Origin: Rhodothermales bacterium
Lineage (GTDB): Bacteria > Bacteroidota > Rhodothermia > Rhodothermales > UBA10348
Assembly: GCA_017643395.1 (NCBI GenBank)
Contig: JAEPNP010000003.1
Span: 380,769 to 444,768 of the forward strand
Reading direction: 5' to 3'
Length of the DNA: 64,000 bases
This document shows, piece after piece, positions 54,379 through 61,840 of the stretch. The notes beneath the pieces are model-generated. The model saw only the letters and a list, made by a program, of their open reading frames with translations. It had not been told where the DNA came from and did not search any database. Each line of letters opens with the position of its first letter. The stretch's first letter is position 1. Made by a program: the position numbers and the translations under genes.

Positions 54379-55157
54379 CAGCGCAGGGCGTCGATCATGT
54401 CAAGCACCGCAGCCATGGCTGCGTCCGTCAGCTCCGGAGCCAGGGGAATCAGGTTCTGCACGAACATGACGGCGAGGCTCAGGCCGATCAAAAGCTTGAT
54501 GGGCATGCCGAGGGAGAAGAGGTCGGCTTGCGGGACCACCCGGGCAAAAATGCCCATGGCGGATTCGACCAGGAAGAAGGTGACCATGAATGGACTCGCG
54601 ATGCGCAGTCCGGTCGAAAACAATCCTCCCGCCATCGCCAACAAATGCGGTCCGGAGGCTTCGATTTCGGACCCGGCAAGCGGGATCGCCTCAAACGAGA
54701 TGACCAAAGCCTGCAGGAGCATGTGGTGCCCGTCGAGCATGATGAACACCAACAGGAACACCATCATCACGATGCGGCCGAGCGGGTTGGTATTGGCATT
54801 TGTCGTCGGATCGAACACAGCTGCCATCGCCAGTCCCATCTGGAAGCCAAGCACGTCGGTAGCGTATTGCACACCCCAGAACAGGAACTGGGCAGCAAAG
54901 CCGATCACGAGACCGGTAAGCAGCTCGATACCAATGGCCACGACCAGCCCGAGCGGCCGAGCAATCAAGTGGGCAGGAGGCAGGCTGACGAAGCCCACCA
55001 CTACCCAGGAGAGCATGATCGCCAGCAGCAGACGCACCTTGGTCGGAATGGACTTGTGCCCAAACACCGGCGCAGCCGTCATCATTGCGCCCACGCGGAC
55101 GAAAATCAGGAAGATGGCCGCGATCCGGACCGGATCGAGTAGTTCTTCCGGTCTCAC
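54378..55157 (-). CDS. fliR: Flagellar export protein FliR
   Basis: A 259-residue membrane protein of the export gate with six or so hydrophobic segments. Features: IAAIFLIFVRVGAMMTAAPVFG near the N-terminus, IELLTGLVIGFAAQFLFWGVQ, VQYATDVLGFQMG and a closing LSLAVMFVQNLIPL. I place the start at a GTG (55157) that overlaps the fliQ stop (GTGA). The frame remains open to 55400, but that part only re-reads fliQ in another frame. The last base overlaps the flhB start. Confidence 0.92.
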   Translation of the reverse strand: MRPEELLDPVRIAAIFLIFVRVGAMMTAAPVFGHKSIPTKVRLLLAIMLSWVVVGFVSLPPAHLIARPLGLVVAIGIELLTGLVIGFAAQFLFWGVQYATDVLGFQMGLAMAAVFDPTTNANTNPLGRIVMMVFLLVFIMLDGHHMLLQALVISFEAIPLAGSEIEASGPHLLAMAGGLFSTGLRIASPFMVTFFLVESAMGIFARVVPQADLFSLGMPIKLLIGLSLAVMFVQNLIPLAPELTDAAMAAVLDMIDALR

Positions 55158-55423
55158 TGGGAAACGCTTGGGATGAACTGGAAGACGCGCGTGGCGAAGT
55201 CGGTCATCATCTCCAGCATCCACGGTGTCAACGCCAGCAGCACACCCCCGACAATGACAATCTTCGGGATGTAGCTCAGGGTCATCTCCTGCATGGAGGT
55301 GATGGCTTGAAAGAGTGACACGCAAATACCGACGGCAAGCGCGGCTACCAGCAGGGGGCCGGCGAGCATCACCGCCAGCTGCATGGATTGCTGGATCCAA
55401 TAGAGGGCAACATCAACATTCAT
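55154..55423 (-). CDS. fliQ: Flagellar export protein FliQ
   Basis: An 89-residue, two-helix membrane protein of the export gate. The pattern ALYWIQQSMQLAVMLAGPLLVAALAVGICVSLFQAITSMQEMTLSYIPKIV matches FliQ closely, including LFQAxTQxxExTLxFxPK. It lies 12 nt after fliP and overlaps the fliR start by 4 nt, in the canonical fliP-fliQ-fliR order. Confidence 0.95.
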   Translation of the reverse strand: MNVDVALYWIQQSMQLAVMLAGPLLVAALAVGICVSLFQAITSMQEMTLSYIPKIVIVGGVLLALTPWMLEMMTDFATRVFQFIPSVSQ

Positions 55424-55435
55424 GGCAGCAGCGGA

Positions 55436-56374
55436 TCAGGCGCCGAGGTAGGCGCTAACAACGGATTGCACGATGAGGTACCAGCCGTCGGCCAGCACAA
55501 ACAGAAGGAGCTTCATCGGCAGCGAGATCATTACCGGTGGAAGCATCATCATGCCCATCGACATGAGCACCGATGCGACGATCAGGTCGACGATGAGGAA
55601 GGGCAGGAAAATCATGAAGCCGATCTGAAAAGCGATCCGCAGTTCGCTGATCACGTAGGCCGGCACCAGGACGTAGAACGGGGTTTCGCCGCCGTTCTGG
55701 AAACTGTTGATGCCCGCCATGTCCATGAAGAGCGTCAGGTCCTTCTGGCGGGTTTGGGAGAGCATGAACCGCTTGATGGGCACCGAGGCGCGGTCAAAGG
55801 CCTCCTGCTGGGAGATGGCGCCGTTCATGTAGGGATCCAGGGCGTCGCGATGGATTTCGCTGAAGACCGGAGCCATGATGAACATGGTCAGGAAGAGGGC
55901 GAGGCCGATGAGCACCTGGGTAGGTGGCGACTGGGCCGTGCCCATGGCCTGACGAAGGATGCCCAGAACCACCACAAGCCGGGTGAAGCTGGTCATCAGA
56001 ATGACGATGGCGGGCGCCAGCGAAAGGACCGTCAGCAGCAGTAGCAGCTGTATGGGCAGGGCGTAGCCCTCGCCGTCCGGGTCTCCAAGCTGCACGGAGG
56101 GCAATCTCGAAAGCGCACCGGACGGGCCGTTGGCCTGTCTGGTGGTCGGGGTGTTGCCGCCGGCTTGTGCGCCAGCCTGAGCGGCGGCCTGCGTGGCCGC
56201 GTCCTGGATCTGACCGGTGAGGTCTTGCGCCTGCTGTCCGGCAGCCTGAAGGACCTGCTGGAAGGCAGCCTGGTCTACCGCAGGCGGCAGTTCCACCTGT
56301 CGTGCCAGTGCCGATTCGACCGGCAATGCGAGGAACAGCGCAAACAGGAGCGAGAGGAAGCGAACTCGCGACAT
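55436..56374 (-). CDS. fliP: Flagellar export protein FliP with signal peptide and Q/A-rich spacer
   Basis: A 312-residue core subunit of the export gate. After a cleavable-type signal (FLSLLFALFLALPVESALA) comes an unusual Gln/Ala-rich segment of about 60 residues (QQVLQAAGQQAQDLTGQIQD and on). The conserved core then starts: LLLLLTVLSLAPAIVILMTSFTRLVVVLGILRQAMG, PPTQVLIGLALFLTMFIM, MLSQTRQKDL, LVPAYVISELRIAFQIGFMIFLPFLIVDLIVASVLMSMGMMMLPP. The start at 56374 is chosen because the signal peptide begins there; the longer frame (56503) re-reads fliO. It starts 2 nt after the fliO stop. Confidence 0.94.
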   Translation of the reverse strand: MSRVRFLSLLFALFLALPVESALARQVELPPAVDQAAFQQVLQAAGQQAQDLTGQIQDAATQAAAQAGAQAGGNTPTTRQANGPSGALSRLPSVQLGDPDGEGYALPIQLLLLLTVLSLAPAIVILMTSFTRLVVVLGILRQAMGTAQSPPTQVLIGLALFLTMFIMAPVFSEIHRDALDPYMNGAISQQEAFDRASVPIKRFMLSQTRQKDLTLFMDMAGINSFQNGGETPFYVLVPAYVISELRIAFQIGFMIFLPFLIVDLIVASVLMSMGMMMLPPVMISLPMKLLLFVLADGWYLIVQSVVSAYLGA

Positions 56375-56376
56375 GA

Positions 56377-57135
56377 TCAATTGCTGGCTCCGGTGGGAGG
56401 GTAGAGGGTGTTGGCCTTGTAGGTCTTCTTGCCGGAATAGCGCTTGAGCACGTGCATGAAGTCGGGGCCGTCCGAAATGGCTGATGCTGTGGCGACGGTC
56501 CATTCGGGGATTTCGATGTCCGGGTCGTCGGGCAGGGCCAGCGGTGGCTCGGCGCGCTGCTTCGGCTTCGGTGTGACCATGGCGCGGGCGGCGCGCGAGA
56601 GTGAGGTGGTCCAGGACGGCTCGGCCGGTGATTCCGGCGGTGCTGTCGTCATCTCCGGTCCCGGAAACTGGCTGGCGGGGTACGCCTTCAGCAGTGAGAT
56701 CTGGCCGGAGCTCACACCGAGAAGCAGGACCTCATCGGAGCAGCGGACCAGACGTACCTCCTGACTGGTTCCCAGACGGAAGCGCCCGATGTCCTGGAGG
56801 TGTCCGTGAGGCCCGCCGGGGCGCTTCTTCTGCCGCAGCCAGAGGGCCCACAGGCCACCCGCTGCAAGCAGCACAATGACCAGCATGTAGCCGGGGCCGA
56901 TCAAACTGGGGTCGGCAGCGAAGGGGGTCTCCGCCTCGTCGATCGAGGGCGACTCGGTGACGAGTTCGGTATCGACAGGCAGGGTGGAAGCGGCCTGCTC
57001 GGTCGGGTCAGGCAGGAAGGCGATAGCCGTCCAGACAATGACCAGAAGAATACTCAGAAACAGCGCGCGGCGAAGGCTGTCACGGGGTGACGGCGCATCT
57101 CCGGTGGGCGGAAAGTTTGTGCGCATGTTCGGCAT
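56377..57135 (-). CDS. fliO: FliO-like flagellar biosynthesis protein
   Basis: A 252-residue protein with two hydrophobic segments (about 25-41, LFLSILLVIVWTAIAF, and 82-99, GYMLVIVLLAAGGLWALW). A FliO-like beta region follows (ITDIGRFRLG-like LQDIGRFRLGTSQEVRLVRC, SDEVLLLGVSSGQISLL). The C-terminal 120 residues are low-complexity, Pro-rich and poorly conserved. FliO assists assembly of the FliP ring. Its identity rests on this pattern and its place directly before fliP, 2 nt away. An initial hydrophobic segment before the usual FliO helix is less common. Confidence 0.75.
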   Translation of the reverse strand: MPNMRTNFPPTGDAPSPRDSLRRALFLSILLVIVWTAIAFLPDPTEQAASTLPVDTELVTESPSIDEAETPFAADPSLIGPGYMLVIVLLAAGGLWALWLRQKKRPGGPHGHLQDIGRFRLGTSQEVRLVRCSDEVLLLGVSSGQISLLKAYPASQFPGPEMTTAPPESPAEPSWTTSLSRAARAMVTPKPKQRAEPPLALPDDPDIEIPEWTVATASAISDGPDFMHVLKRYSGKKTYKANTLYPPTGASN

Positions 57136-57303
57136 CGTTTGCGTTGGAAGACGTCCCGTTGCCGCTTTGTGGCGGTTTCAGGGATCTGCCAGGCGTGAAT
57201 GCCAGAATGATGCCAGCGCACTCGTCCGGGGAGGCCGGACGGCGAGAATCAGAATGTGTCAGGGCAGGTGAGGCGGAGTCCGGCCGCCCTCGCGTGAGTC
57301 AAC

Positions 57304-58302
57304 TCAGCGCAACAGCTTGTCGGTTGCTCGGGCAGCCAGCGCCGTGATGCGCACTCCGAACTGTTCGTCGATTACCACAGCTTCGCCCTCGGCGATGAGC
57401 CGGTTGTTGGCGAACACCTGAAGCGGTTCGCCGACCAGTTTGTCGAGTTCTAGCACACTCCCGCTGGTAAGACGGAGGATGTCGGCCAGGGGCATGCGCC
57501 TTCTGCCGAGTTCCACGGTCACCTCCAACTCGACTCCGGCGAGCAGTCCCAGCCGGGCCTGTCCCTGAGCACTGATGGTCTCGGGACCGAGGTCCGGGAA
57601 TCCAGCGGATTGAATGCGTACGCCGCCAGCGTTCGCTCCGGGAGGAAGCGTATCCGACGCGTCCGGGCTTGGTCCACCGCCCGCAGACGCGGGCGCGCTT
57701 CCGACGGCACTCGGGGGCAGGCCTGCCGCAAAGTCTTCGTTCCCTGCTGAACCGGACTTCTCCATCACAATCTCGCTCTCTGGTTGTTCGCTGAGATAGG
57801 TATCGGCAGGCTCGTCGGTACTCTCAACCGCGACAGAATCGACCAGCACGAAGCCGTGCAGGATGGCACCTTCCCACTCCATGAAGAAGGGGAGCTTGTT
57901 GGTTGTCTTCTGAAAGACGACCTGATCCAGCGCGTTACCGGGGGCCTTGATCAGCAATTCGGGCGGATTCAGATCGACACCTACCGACGAGAAGTGCGAC
58001 TGAACCGCTGCCACAAAAAGGCCGGCCAGCTCCAGGCTGATGTCTTCATAGTCCTCATCACCCACCCGCGTCTGCACGCCCAGCTTGAGGCCTGCGATCA
58101 GAGGCAGCCACTCGGGGTCCAGCAGGACACCGAACGAGCCACTGGTCGGGTAGACGCCCAGCAGGGAGCGCACGTCGTCCCGCAACTCGTCTTCCACCGC
58201 AGCCTGCAGCGTCGAAAACTTGAGCGGGGCCGAATCGCCCAGCATGGTCGACAGGAGTGCTTTCGCGGCCTCGCCAGCCTGTGAGAGCATTTCGCTATTC
58301 AT
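57304..58302 (-). CDS. fliN: Flagellar motor switch protein FliN with FliY-like N-terminal region
   Basis: A 332-residue switch-complex protein. The C-terminal SPOA domain (about 245-322) carries LEVTVELGRRRMPLADILRLTSGSVLELDKLVGEPLQVFANNRLIAEGEAVVIDEQFGVRIT, the FliN hallmark. The N-terminal 165 residues resemble the CheC-like domain of FliY. However, the expected catalytic phosphatase motifs (E-x-x-N pairs) are not seen: GEAAKALLSTML stands where GEIGNI usually is. A Gly/Ser/Pro-rich linker joins the halves. It may be FliY that has lost CheY-phosphatase activity. It overlaps fliM by 8 nt. Confidence 0.85.
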   Translation of the reverse strand: MNSEMLSQAGEAAKALLSTMLGDSAPLKFSTLQAAVEDELRDDVRSLLGVYPTSGSFGVLLDPEWLPLIAGLKLGVQTRVGDEDYEDISLELAGLFVAAVQSHFSSVGVDLNPPELLIKAPGNALDQVVFQKTTNKLPFFMEWEGAILHGFVLVDSVAVESTDEPADTYLSEQPESEIVMEKSGSAGNEDFAAGLPPSAVGSAPASAGGGPSPDASDTLPPGANAGGVRIQSAGFPDLGPETISAQGQARLGLLAGVELEVTVELGRRRMPLADILRLTSGSVLELDKLVGEPLQVFANNRLIAEGEAVVIDEQFGVRITALAARATDKLLR

Positions 58303-59272
58303 GGGATTCGTCTTGTTCGTCGGTGTCGTCCTTGGCGTTCTCGATCACTTCCAGAACCCGGAGTGCCTTCCGGGTGCCGGCGCGGCCGACCATGGCACGG
58401 AACTGAGGGATGTTGCCCACCACCACATGGATGGGCTCGGAGATCTTTCGATCGAGGGCGACCACGTCACCTTCGGAGAGATCCAGAATGTCCTGAATGG
58501 AAAGGTGCGTGCGGCCGAGTTCGGCTTTGACCTCGACCTCGGTCTTGCGAAGCGTGTCCTCGTAAGCCTGCTTCACGTCCGGATCCACGGGCTCGGTCTG
58601 ACGCGAGAGCATCTGCCGGATACCGGCTCGGCCGAGCATGCGCTCGATCACGATGTAGGGGTAGCAGATCCTGAGGACGGCTCGGTGTTCACCCAGACCC
58701 ACCTCAAAGCTGGCTACCACCGCGGGCTCGGTGCCCGGAATGACCTGCACGAACTCGGCGTCGGTCTCAAACGATGAGGTGGAGAGGTGGAGCGGGAAAA
58801 TGGGTTCCCAGGCCGCTTCCAGACCCCGGTAGGTCCGCTCGACCACGCGGGCCATCACCCGCTGTTCGATCTGGGAAATTTCGCGGGGTTCGGCCTGGAA
58901 AGAACCGTGGCCCCCAAACAGCTTTTCGACCGTGTACAGCACCAGGCGCGGATCGTACTCCAGAATCATGCGCGTGGCCTGCCCCTCGGATTCCATCACG
59001 TACAGGGCAGAGGGGGCCTGCGTACTTTCGACGTACTCCGAGTAGTGCACCTGCTCGACGGTCACCAGACTCATCTCGACGATGGAGCGCAGCTGGGCCG
59101 AGAGATAGACGGAGATGTCTCGCGCAAAGCTGGAGTGCACGTGATTCAGCAGTCGCAGCTGGTCCTGGGACAGCAGTCGCGGCTTGCGGAAGTTGTAGGC
59201 GCGCGCCCGCTTGCGGTGCCGGGGAGCCTCCGCATTGGCAATCATGGCAATCTCGTCTGCTGAGATGTCCAT
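58295..59272 (-). CDS. fliM: Flagellar motor switch protein FliM
   Basis: A 325-residue C-ring protein. The N-terminal CheY-binding peptide is present (ISADEIAMIANAE, matching the LSQxEIDALL pattern). It is followed by YNFRKPRLLSQDQLRLLNHVHSSFARDISVYLSAQLRSIVEM and ending with the SPOA domain (VEVKAELGRTHLSIQDILDLSEGDVVAL). CheY-P binding to this N-terminal peptide reverses rotation. The spacing to fliL is 3 nt and the overlap with fliN 8 nt. Confidence 0.95.
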   Translation of the reverse strand: MDISADEIAMIANAEAPRHRKRARAYNFRKPRLLSQDQLRLLNHVHSSFARDISVYLSAQLRSIVEMSLVTVEQVHYSEYVESTQAPSALYVMESEGQATRMILEYDPRLVLYTVEKLFGGHGSFQAEPREISQIEQRVMARVVERTYRGLEAAWEPIFPLHLSTSSFETDAEFVQVIPGTEPAVVASFEVGLGEHRAVLRICYPYIVIERMLGRAGIRQMLSRQTEPVDPDVKQAYEDTLRKTEVEVKAELGRTHLSIQDILDLSEGDVVALDRKISEPIHVVVGNIPQFRAMVGRAGTRKALRVLEVIENAKDDTDEQDESHE

Positions 59273-59275
59273 CGC

Positions 59276-59812
59276 TTACTGGACAATGAATCCGGTGAAG
59301 TACAGGCGACTCAGCGCGACCTCGTCCTGCGCAAGCACCGAGTTGATGTCGAGCAGCATTCTGGTCTTGATGCTGTCGCGCAGTGCGTAGTCGGTAAGCT
59401 GATCGACGGTCAGTGAGCTGAGAATGCTGAGAATGCGATCGCGGATTACGATCTCGCGAAGGCCGACCGCCTCCAGGGCGTCAGCATCCTGGCCCTCCAG
59501 ACCGACACTAACCATCAGGGCGCGACGCCCGTTGGATTCGGCTGGGTTGACCATCAGTCCCTGCAACTCCGTGAACTCGCCGTACTCGACCGGCTCGGCC
59601 GCTTCTTCTTCAGCAATGTCCTCCGCGGTCTGCTCCGTGCCATCGATCATGGCCGTGACCTGCGGAAAGAACAGATAGGCGGCCGCGGCGCCTGCTCCAA
59701 CGGCTACCAGAATGACCGCAATGATCGTTACAAGGAAGGTCTTGCCGCCTCCCTTGGAAGGCTTTCCTTCAGCTCCGACATCTCCGTCGGCGGGCTGCTG
59801 CTGCTCTGCCAT
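59276..59812 (-). CDS. fliL: Flagellar basal-body-associated protein FliL
   Basis: A 178-residue single-pass membrane protein that supports stator function around the basal body. An N-terminal charged part is followed by one membrane segment (FLVTIIAVILVAVGAGAAAAYLFF) and a periplasmic stomatin-like domain ending VALSRLYFTGFIVQ, typical of FliL. The ATG at 59812 is favoured (59821 is also possible). Its first 85 nt lie inside motB in another frame, an unusually long overlap. Confidence 0.88.
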   Translation of the reverse strand: MAEQQQPADGDVGAEGKPSKGGGKTFLVTIIAVILVAVGAGAAAAYLFFPQVTAMIDGTEQTAEDIAEEEAAEPVEYGEFTELQGLMVNPAESNGRRALMVSVGLEGQDADALEAVGLREIVIRDRILSILSSLTVDQLTDYALRDSIKTRMLLDINSVLAQDEVALSRLYFTGFIVQ

Positions 59813-60537
59813 GGTTCCCAACTGAAAAGTATTTCGACTCGGCGGTTTTTGGCCCTTCCGGCGGCGGTCTCGTTGGATTCCACGGGGAGAAACTCCCCAT
59901 GGCCGATCCCGACGTATGCCGAGGGGCTCAGTGCCGATGGTTGTCCTAGCAGGAATCGGACCACAGAAAAGGCCCGGGCTCCCGACAACTCCCAGTTGGT
60001 GGGGTAACGATTGGTAGCGATGGGACGATCGTCCGTATGGCCCTCCACGACCACGGCCTGTGCGCTCTGGGCAAGCACGCCGGCAACGCGGTCCAACACG
60101 TCCAGCGCCTCCGGCAGCAGCTCTGCCCGACCGGAGGCAAACATGATGGAGTCCACGATGACCACGTGAAGGCCTTCTTCGGTGAGGTTCACCCGCACCT
60201 TGTCTTCAAGACCCGATTCTTCGAGGTACTGCAGGAGTTGCTCAAAGCGCTCGGCATGGTCCCTTTGTTCAGGATTGTCGGCGCCTGCGGACTCCTTGGC
60301 GATGACCTGCTGGGTGACCGGGGGGAGCACGGCGTCCTCAAGCAGGAAACTGGTGCGACCCTGGAAATAGGACAGGGCCTCTTTGAACTTCTCGACCTCG
60401 ACCGTGGACATGGACACGATCATGATGAAGAAGGTCAGCAGCAGGGTGGCCATGTCCGAAAACGTGGTCATCCAAAATGGAGCTGACGGATCGTCGTCCT
60501 CCTCAGGGGGCGGGGTATTCTTTTGCTTCTTCGCCAC
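59728..60537 (-). CDS. motB: Flagellar stator protein MotB
   Basis: A 269-residue stator subunit. The single membrane helix has the ion-binding Asp28 (WMTTFSDMATLLLTFFIMI). An OmpA-like peptidoglycan-binding domain follows (IMFASGRAELLPEALDVLDRVAG, VVVEGHTDDRPIATNRYPTNWELSGARA, AAGRAKNRRVEIL). About 35 residues beyond the OmpA domain (SWEPWQSSSSPPTE and on) are encoded by sequence that also encodes the start of fliL in another frame. No sign tells whether protons or sodium ions are used. Confidence 0.94.
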   Translation of the reverse strand: MAKKQKNTPPPEEDDDPSAPFWMTTFSDMATLLLTFFIMIVSMSTVEVEKFKEALSYFQGRTSFLLEDAVLPPVTQQVIAKESAGADNPEQRDHAERFEQLLQYLEESGLEDKVRVNLTEEGLHVVIVDSIMFASGRAELLPEALDVLDRVAGVLAQSAQAVVVEGHTDDRPIATNRYPTNWELSGARAFSVVRFLLGQPSALSPSAYVGIGHGEFLPVESNETAAGRAKNRRVEILFSWEPWQSSSSPPTEMSELKESLPREAARPSL

Positions 60538-60548
60538 GGCTCAGCGAA

Positions 60549-61337
60549 TCAGGCCGCCTTCTTCATGGCAGCGTCTCCCTCTTCTGCGGCCTCTGCTCCA
60601 TCCTTGAGGAAGAGGTTGAGGCGCTTCTCGATCATGCTCGGGCTCTCACCGCGAACGATGCCCAGCACGCCGGCCTGTACGATTTCGCGCGCCAGGGTAA
60701 CCTCGGCAAGCTGCGCCTTGGCCTTCTGGGCTGCCGGCAGAAACAGCAGGTTGGAAAGGAAAGCGCCGTAGAAAGTGGTGATCATGGCCACGGCCATGCC
60801 GGCACCGATCGCGGCAGGGTCGGACAGGTTCTGCATCATCTGGATGAGCCCGATGAGCGTACCGACCATGCCGAACGCCGGGCAGAAGGTGCCGGCGTTG
60901 TTGAGAAACTTGACGGTGGTCGTGCGATCCGCCATCTCCGTGCGCACCTTGCCGATCATCAGTTCCTCGATTTCCTCTTCCTCGACACCGTCGACGGCCA
61001 TTTCGAGGCCGAACTCCATGAACTCGTCTTCGACGTCCTCGAGAGCCCGGTCCAATGCCAGCAAGCCTTCGCGGCGCGCGGTGCGGGCGAGGTCACCAAA
61101 CTGGCCGACCAACTCCGCCAGGTTTGGCGCCTGATAGCCGAACATGCCTTTCAGCCCGTTGATGGAGACTTTCATGTCCTCCATGCTCGTTGCCACAAGC
61201 AAACCGCAAATGGTGCCGCCGATCACCATGATCATGGACGGCACGTCGAAGAACGTGGTCCACCCCTGGCCCATCATGATGGTGCCGAAGATCAGGACGA
61301 ATCCGGCAACAAGACCTATTGGTGTTGACTTCTCCAT
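60549..61337 (-). CDS. motA: Flagellar stator protein MotA
   Basis: A 262-residue, four-helix stator subunit that, with MotB, converts ion flow to torque. Signatures: IGLVAGFVLIFGTIMMGQG (first helix), DVPSMIMVIGGTICGLLVA (second), FCPAFGMVGTLIGLIQMMQN (third, with the conserved Pro), and GAGMAVAMITTFYGAFLSNLLFLPAAQKAKA (fourth). A long acidic cytoplasmic loop with charged residues (VEEEEIEELM) interacts with FliG. It is 11 nt before motB, as in most bacteria. Confidence 0.95.
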   Translation of the reverse strand: MEKSTPIGLVAGFVLIFGTIMMGQGWTTFFDVPSMIMVIGGTICGLLVATSMEDMKVSINGLKGMFGYQAPNLAELVGQFGDLARTARREGLLALDRALEDVEDEFMEFGLEMAVDGVEEEEIEELMIGKVRTEMADRTTTVKFLNNAGTFCPAFGMVGTLIGLIQMMQNLSDPAAIGAGMAVAMITTFYGAFLSNLLFLPAAQKAKAQLAEVTLAREIVQAGVLGIVRGESPSMIEKRLNLFLKDGAEAAEEGDAAMKKAA

Positions 61338-61397
61338 GGGGCGGAAGGGGGGAAGGCGAGCGTATCTCTGCCTGTTATCGGCGCCCGGGCGCGAGGA

Positions 61398-61697
61398 TTA
61401 AGAGGCCTGCAGATGCTTGGAGGGCAATTCACGGGAGCCGTCGAGCGGCTGCGGTCCTGCATACCGCACGGGAAGCGCCACGAGACCCTGCTCACGCTCG
61501 AAAACGATCAACGTGTCCACGTCGTGGGCCGGGGCGAGCAGGCGTACCGTGCGGCCTCGAAGGCGCACGGTGGGGCAGGAGGTATCGATCGAGGCGAAGG
61601 GACCCTTCAGCCGGATGACCTCCTGAACCGCGTCGAGCAGCACGTGAAACGCCTCGCCGGTCTTGTGGAGGGCCAGATAGAGTTTGTTTCCGTGCAT
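61398..61697 (-). CDS. Small protein of unknown function between flgE and motA, possibly CheW-like
   Basis: A 99-residue protein. The order of strands KLYLALHKTGEAFHVLLDAVQEVIRLKG ... CPTVRLRGRTVRLLAPAHDV ... LIVFEREQGLVALPVRYAGP recalls the CheW fold (family pattern: ...YALPVxxVREIIR ... VNLRGxVxPVIDL ... LIVxxxxxRVGLLVDxV). The protein is shorter than normal CheW (about 150). The resemblance is weak, so I do not assign a function. FlbD, often found near here, does not fit. It starts at an ATG at 61697, follows the flgE terminator, and lies 60 nt before motA. Confidence 0.5.
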   Translation of the reverse strand: MHGNKLYLALHKTGEAFHVLLDAVQEVIRLKGPFASIDTSCPTVRLRGRTVRLLAPAHDVDTLIVFEREQGLVALPVRYAGPQPLDGSRELPSKHLQAS

Positions 61698-61787
61698 CGA
61701 TCCGCGGGGTTTCCTTGATGCCTTCGGTATCGGCCGAACCCCACTCCCGATAAGCAAAAAACACGGTTCTTCAGGGCAAATAGCCAC

Positions 61788-61819
61788 AAAAAAAGGGTCC
61801 CGCGGAAGCCGCGGGACCC
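61788..61819 (-). terminator. Intrinsic terminator downstream of flgE
   Basis: A perfect 11-bp stem (gggtcccgcgg with ccgcgggaccc, 3-nt loop, 61795-61819) is followed on the minus strand by a run of seven T. It separates the hook-gene transcript (flgD-flgE) from the motA-fliA operon. Confidence 0.93.
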
Positions 61820-61840
61820 TCAATTCAGGAGCGTCGGGTA

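Noticed and set aside
57136-57303. Possible terminator or tRNA between fliN and fliO
   Set aside because: Only a short GC stem (ggcgg/ccgcc) without T-run; no tRNA features. It is more likely just a spacer or an internal promoter.
61728-61734. GCCGATA on the minus strand, like a sigma-28 -10 element, 31 nt before the small gene at 61697
   Set aside because: The -35 position at the proper spacing (TTATCGGG) does not match TAAAGTTT, so the match is probably chance.
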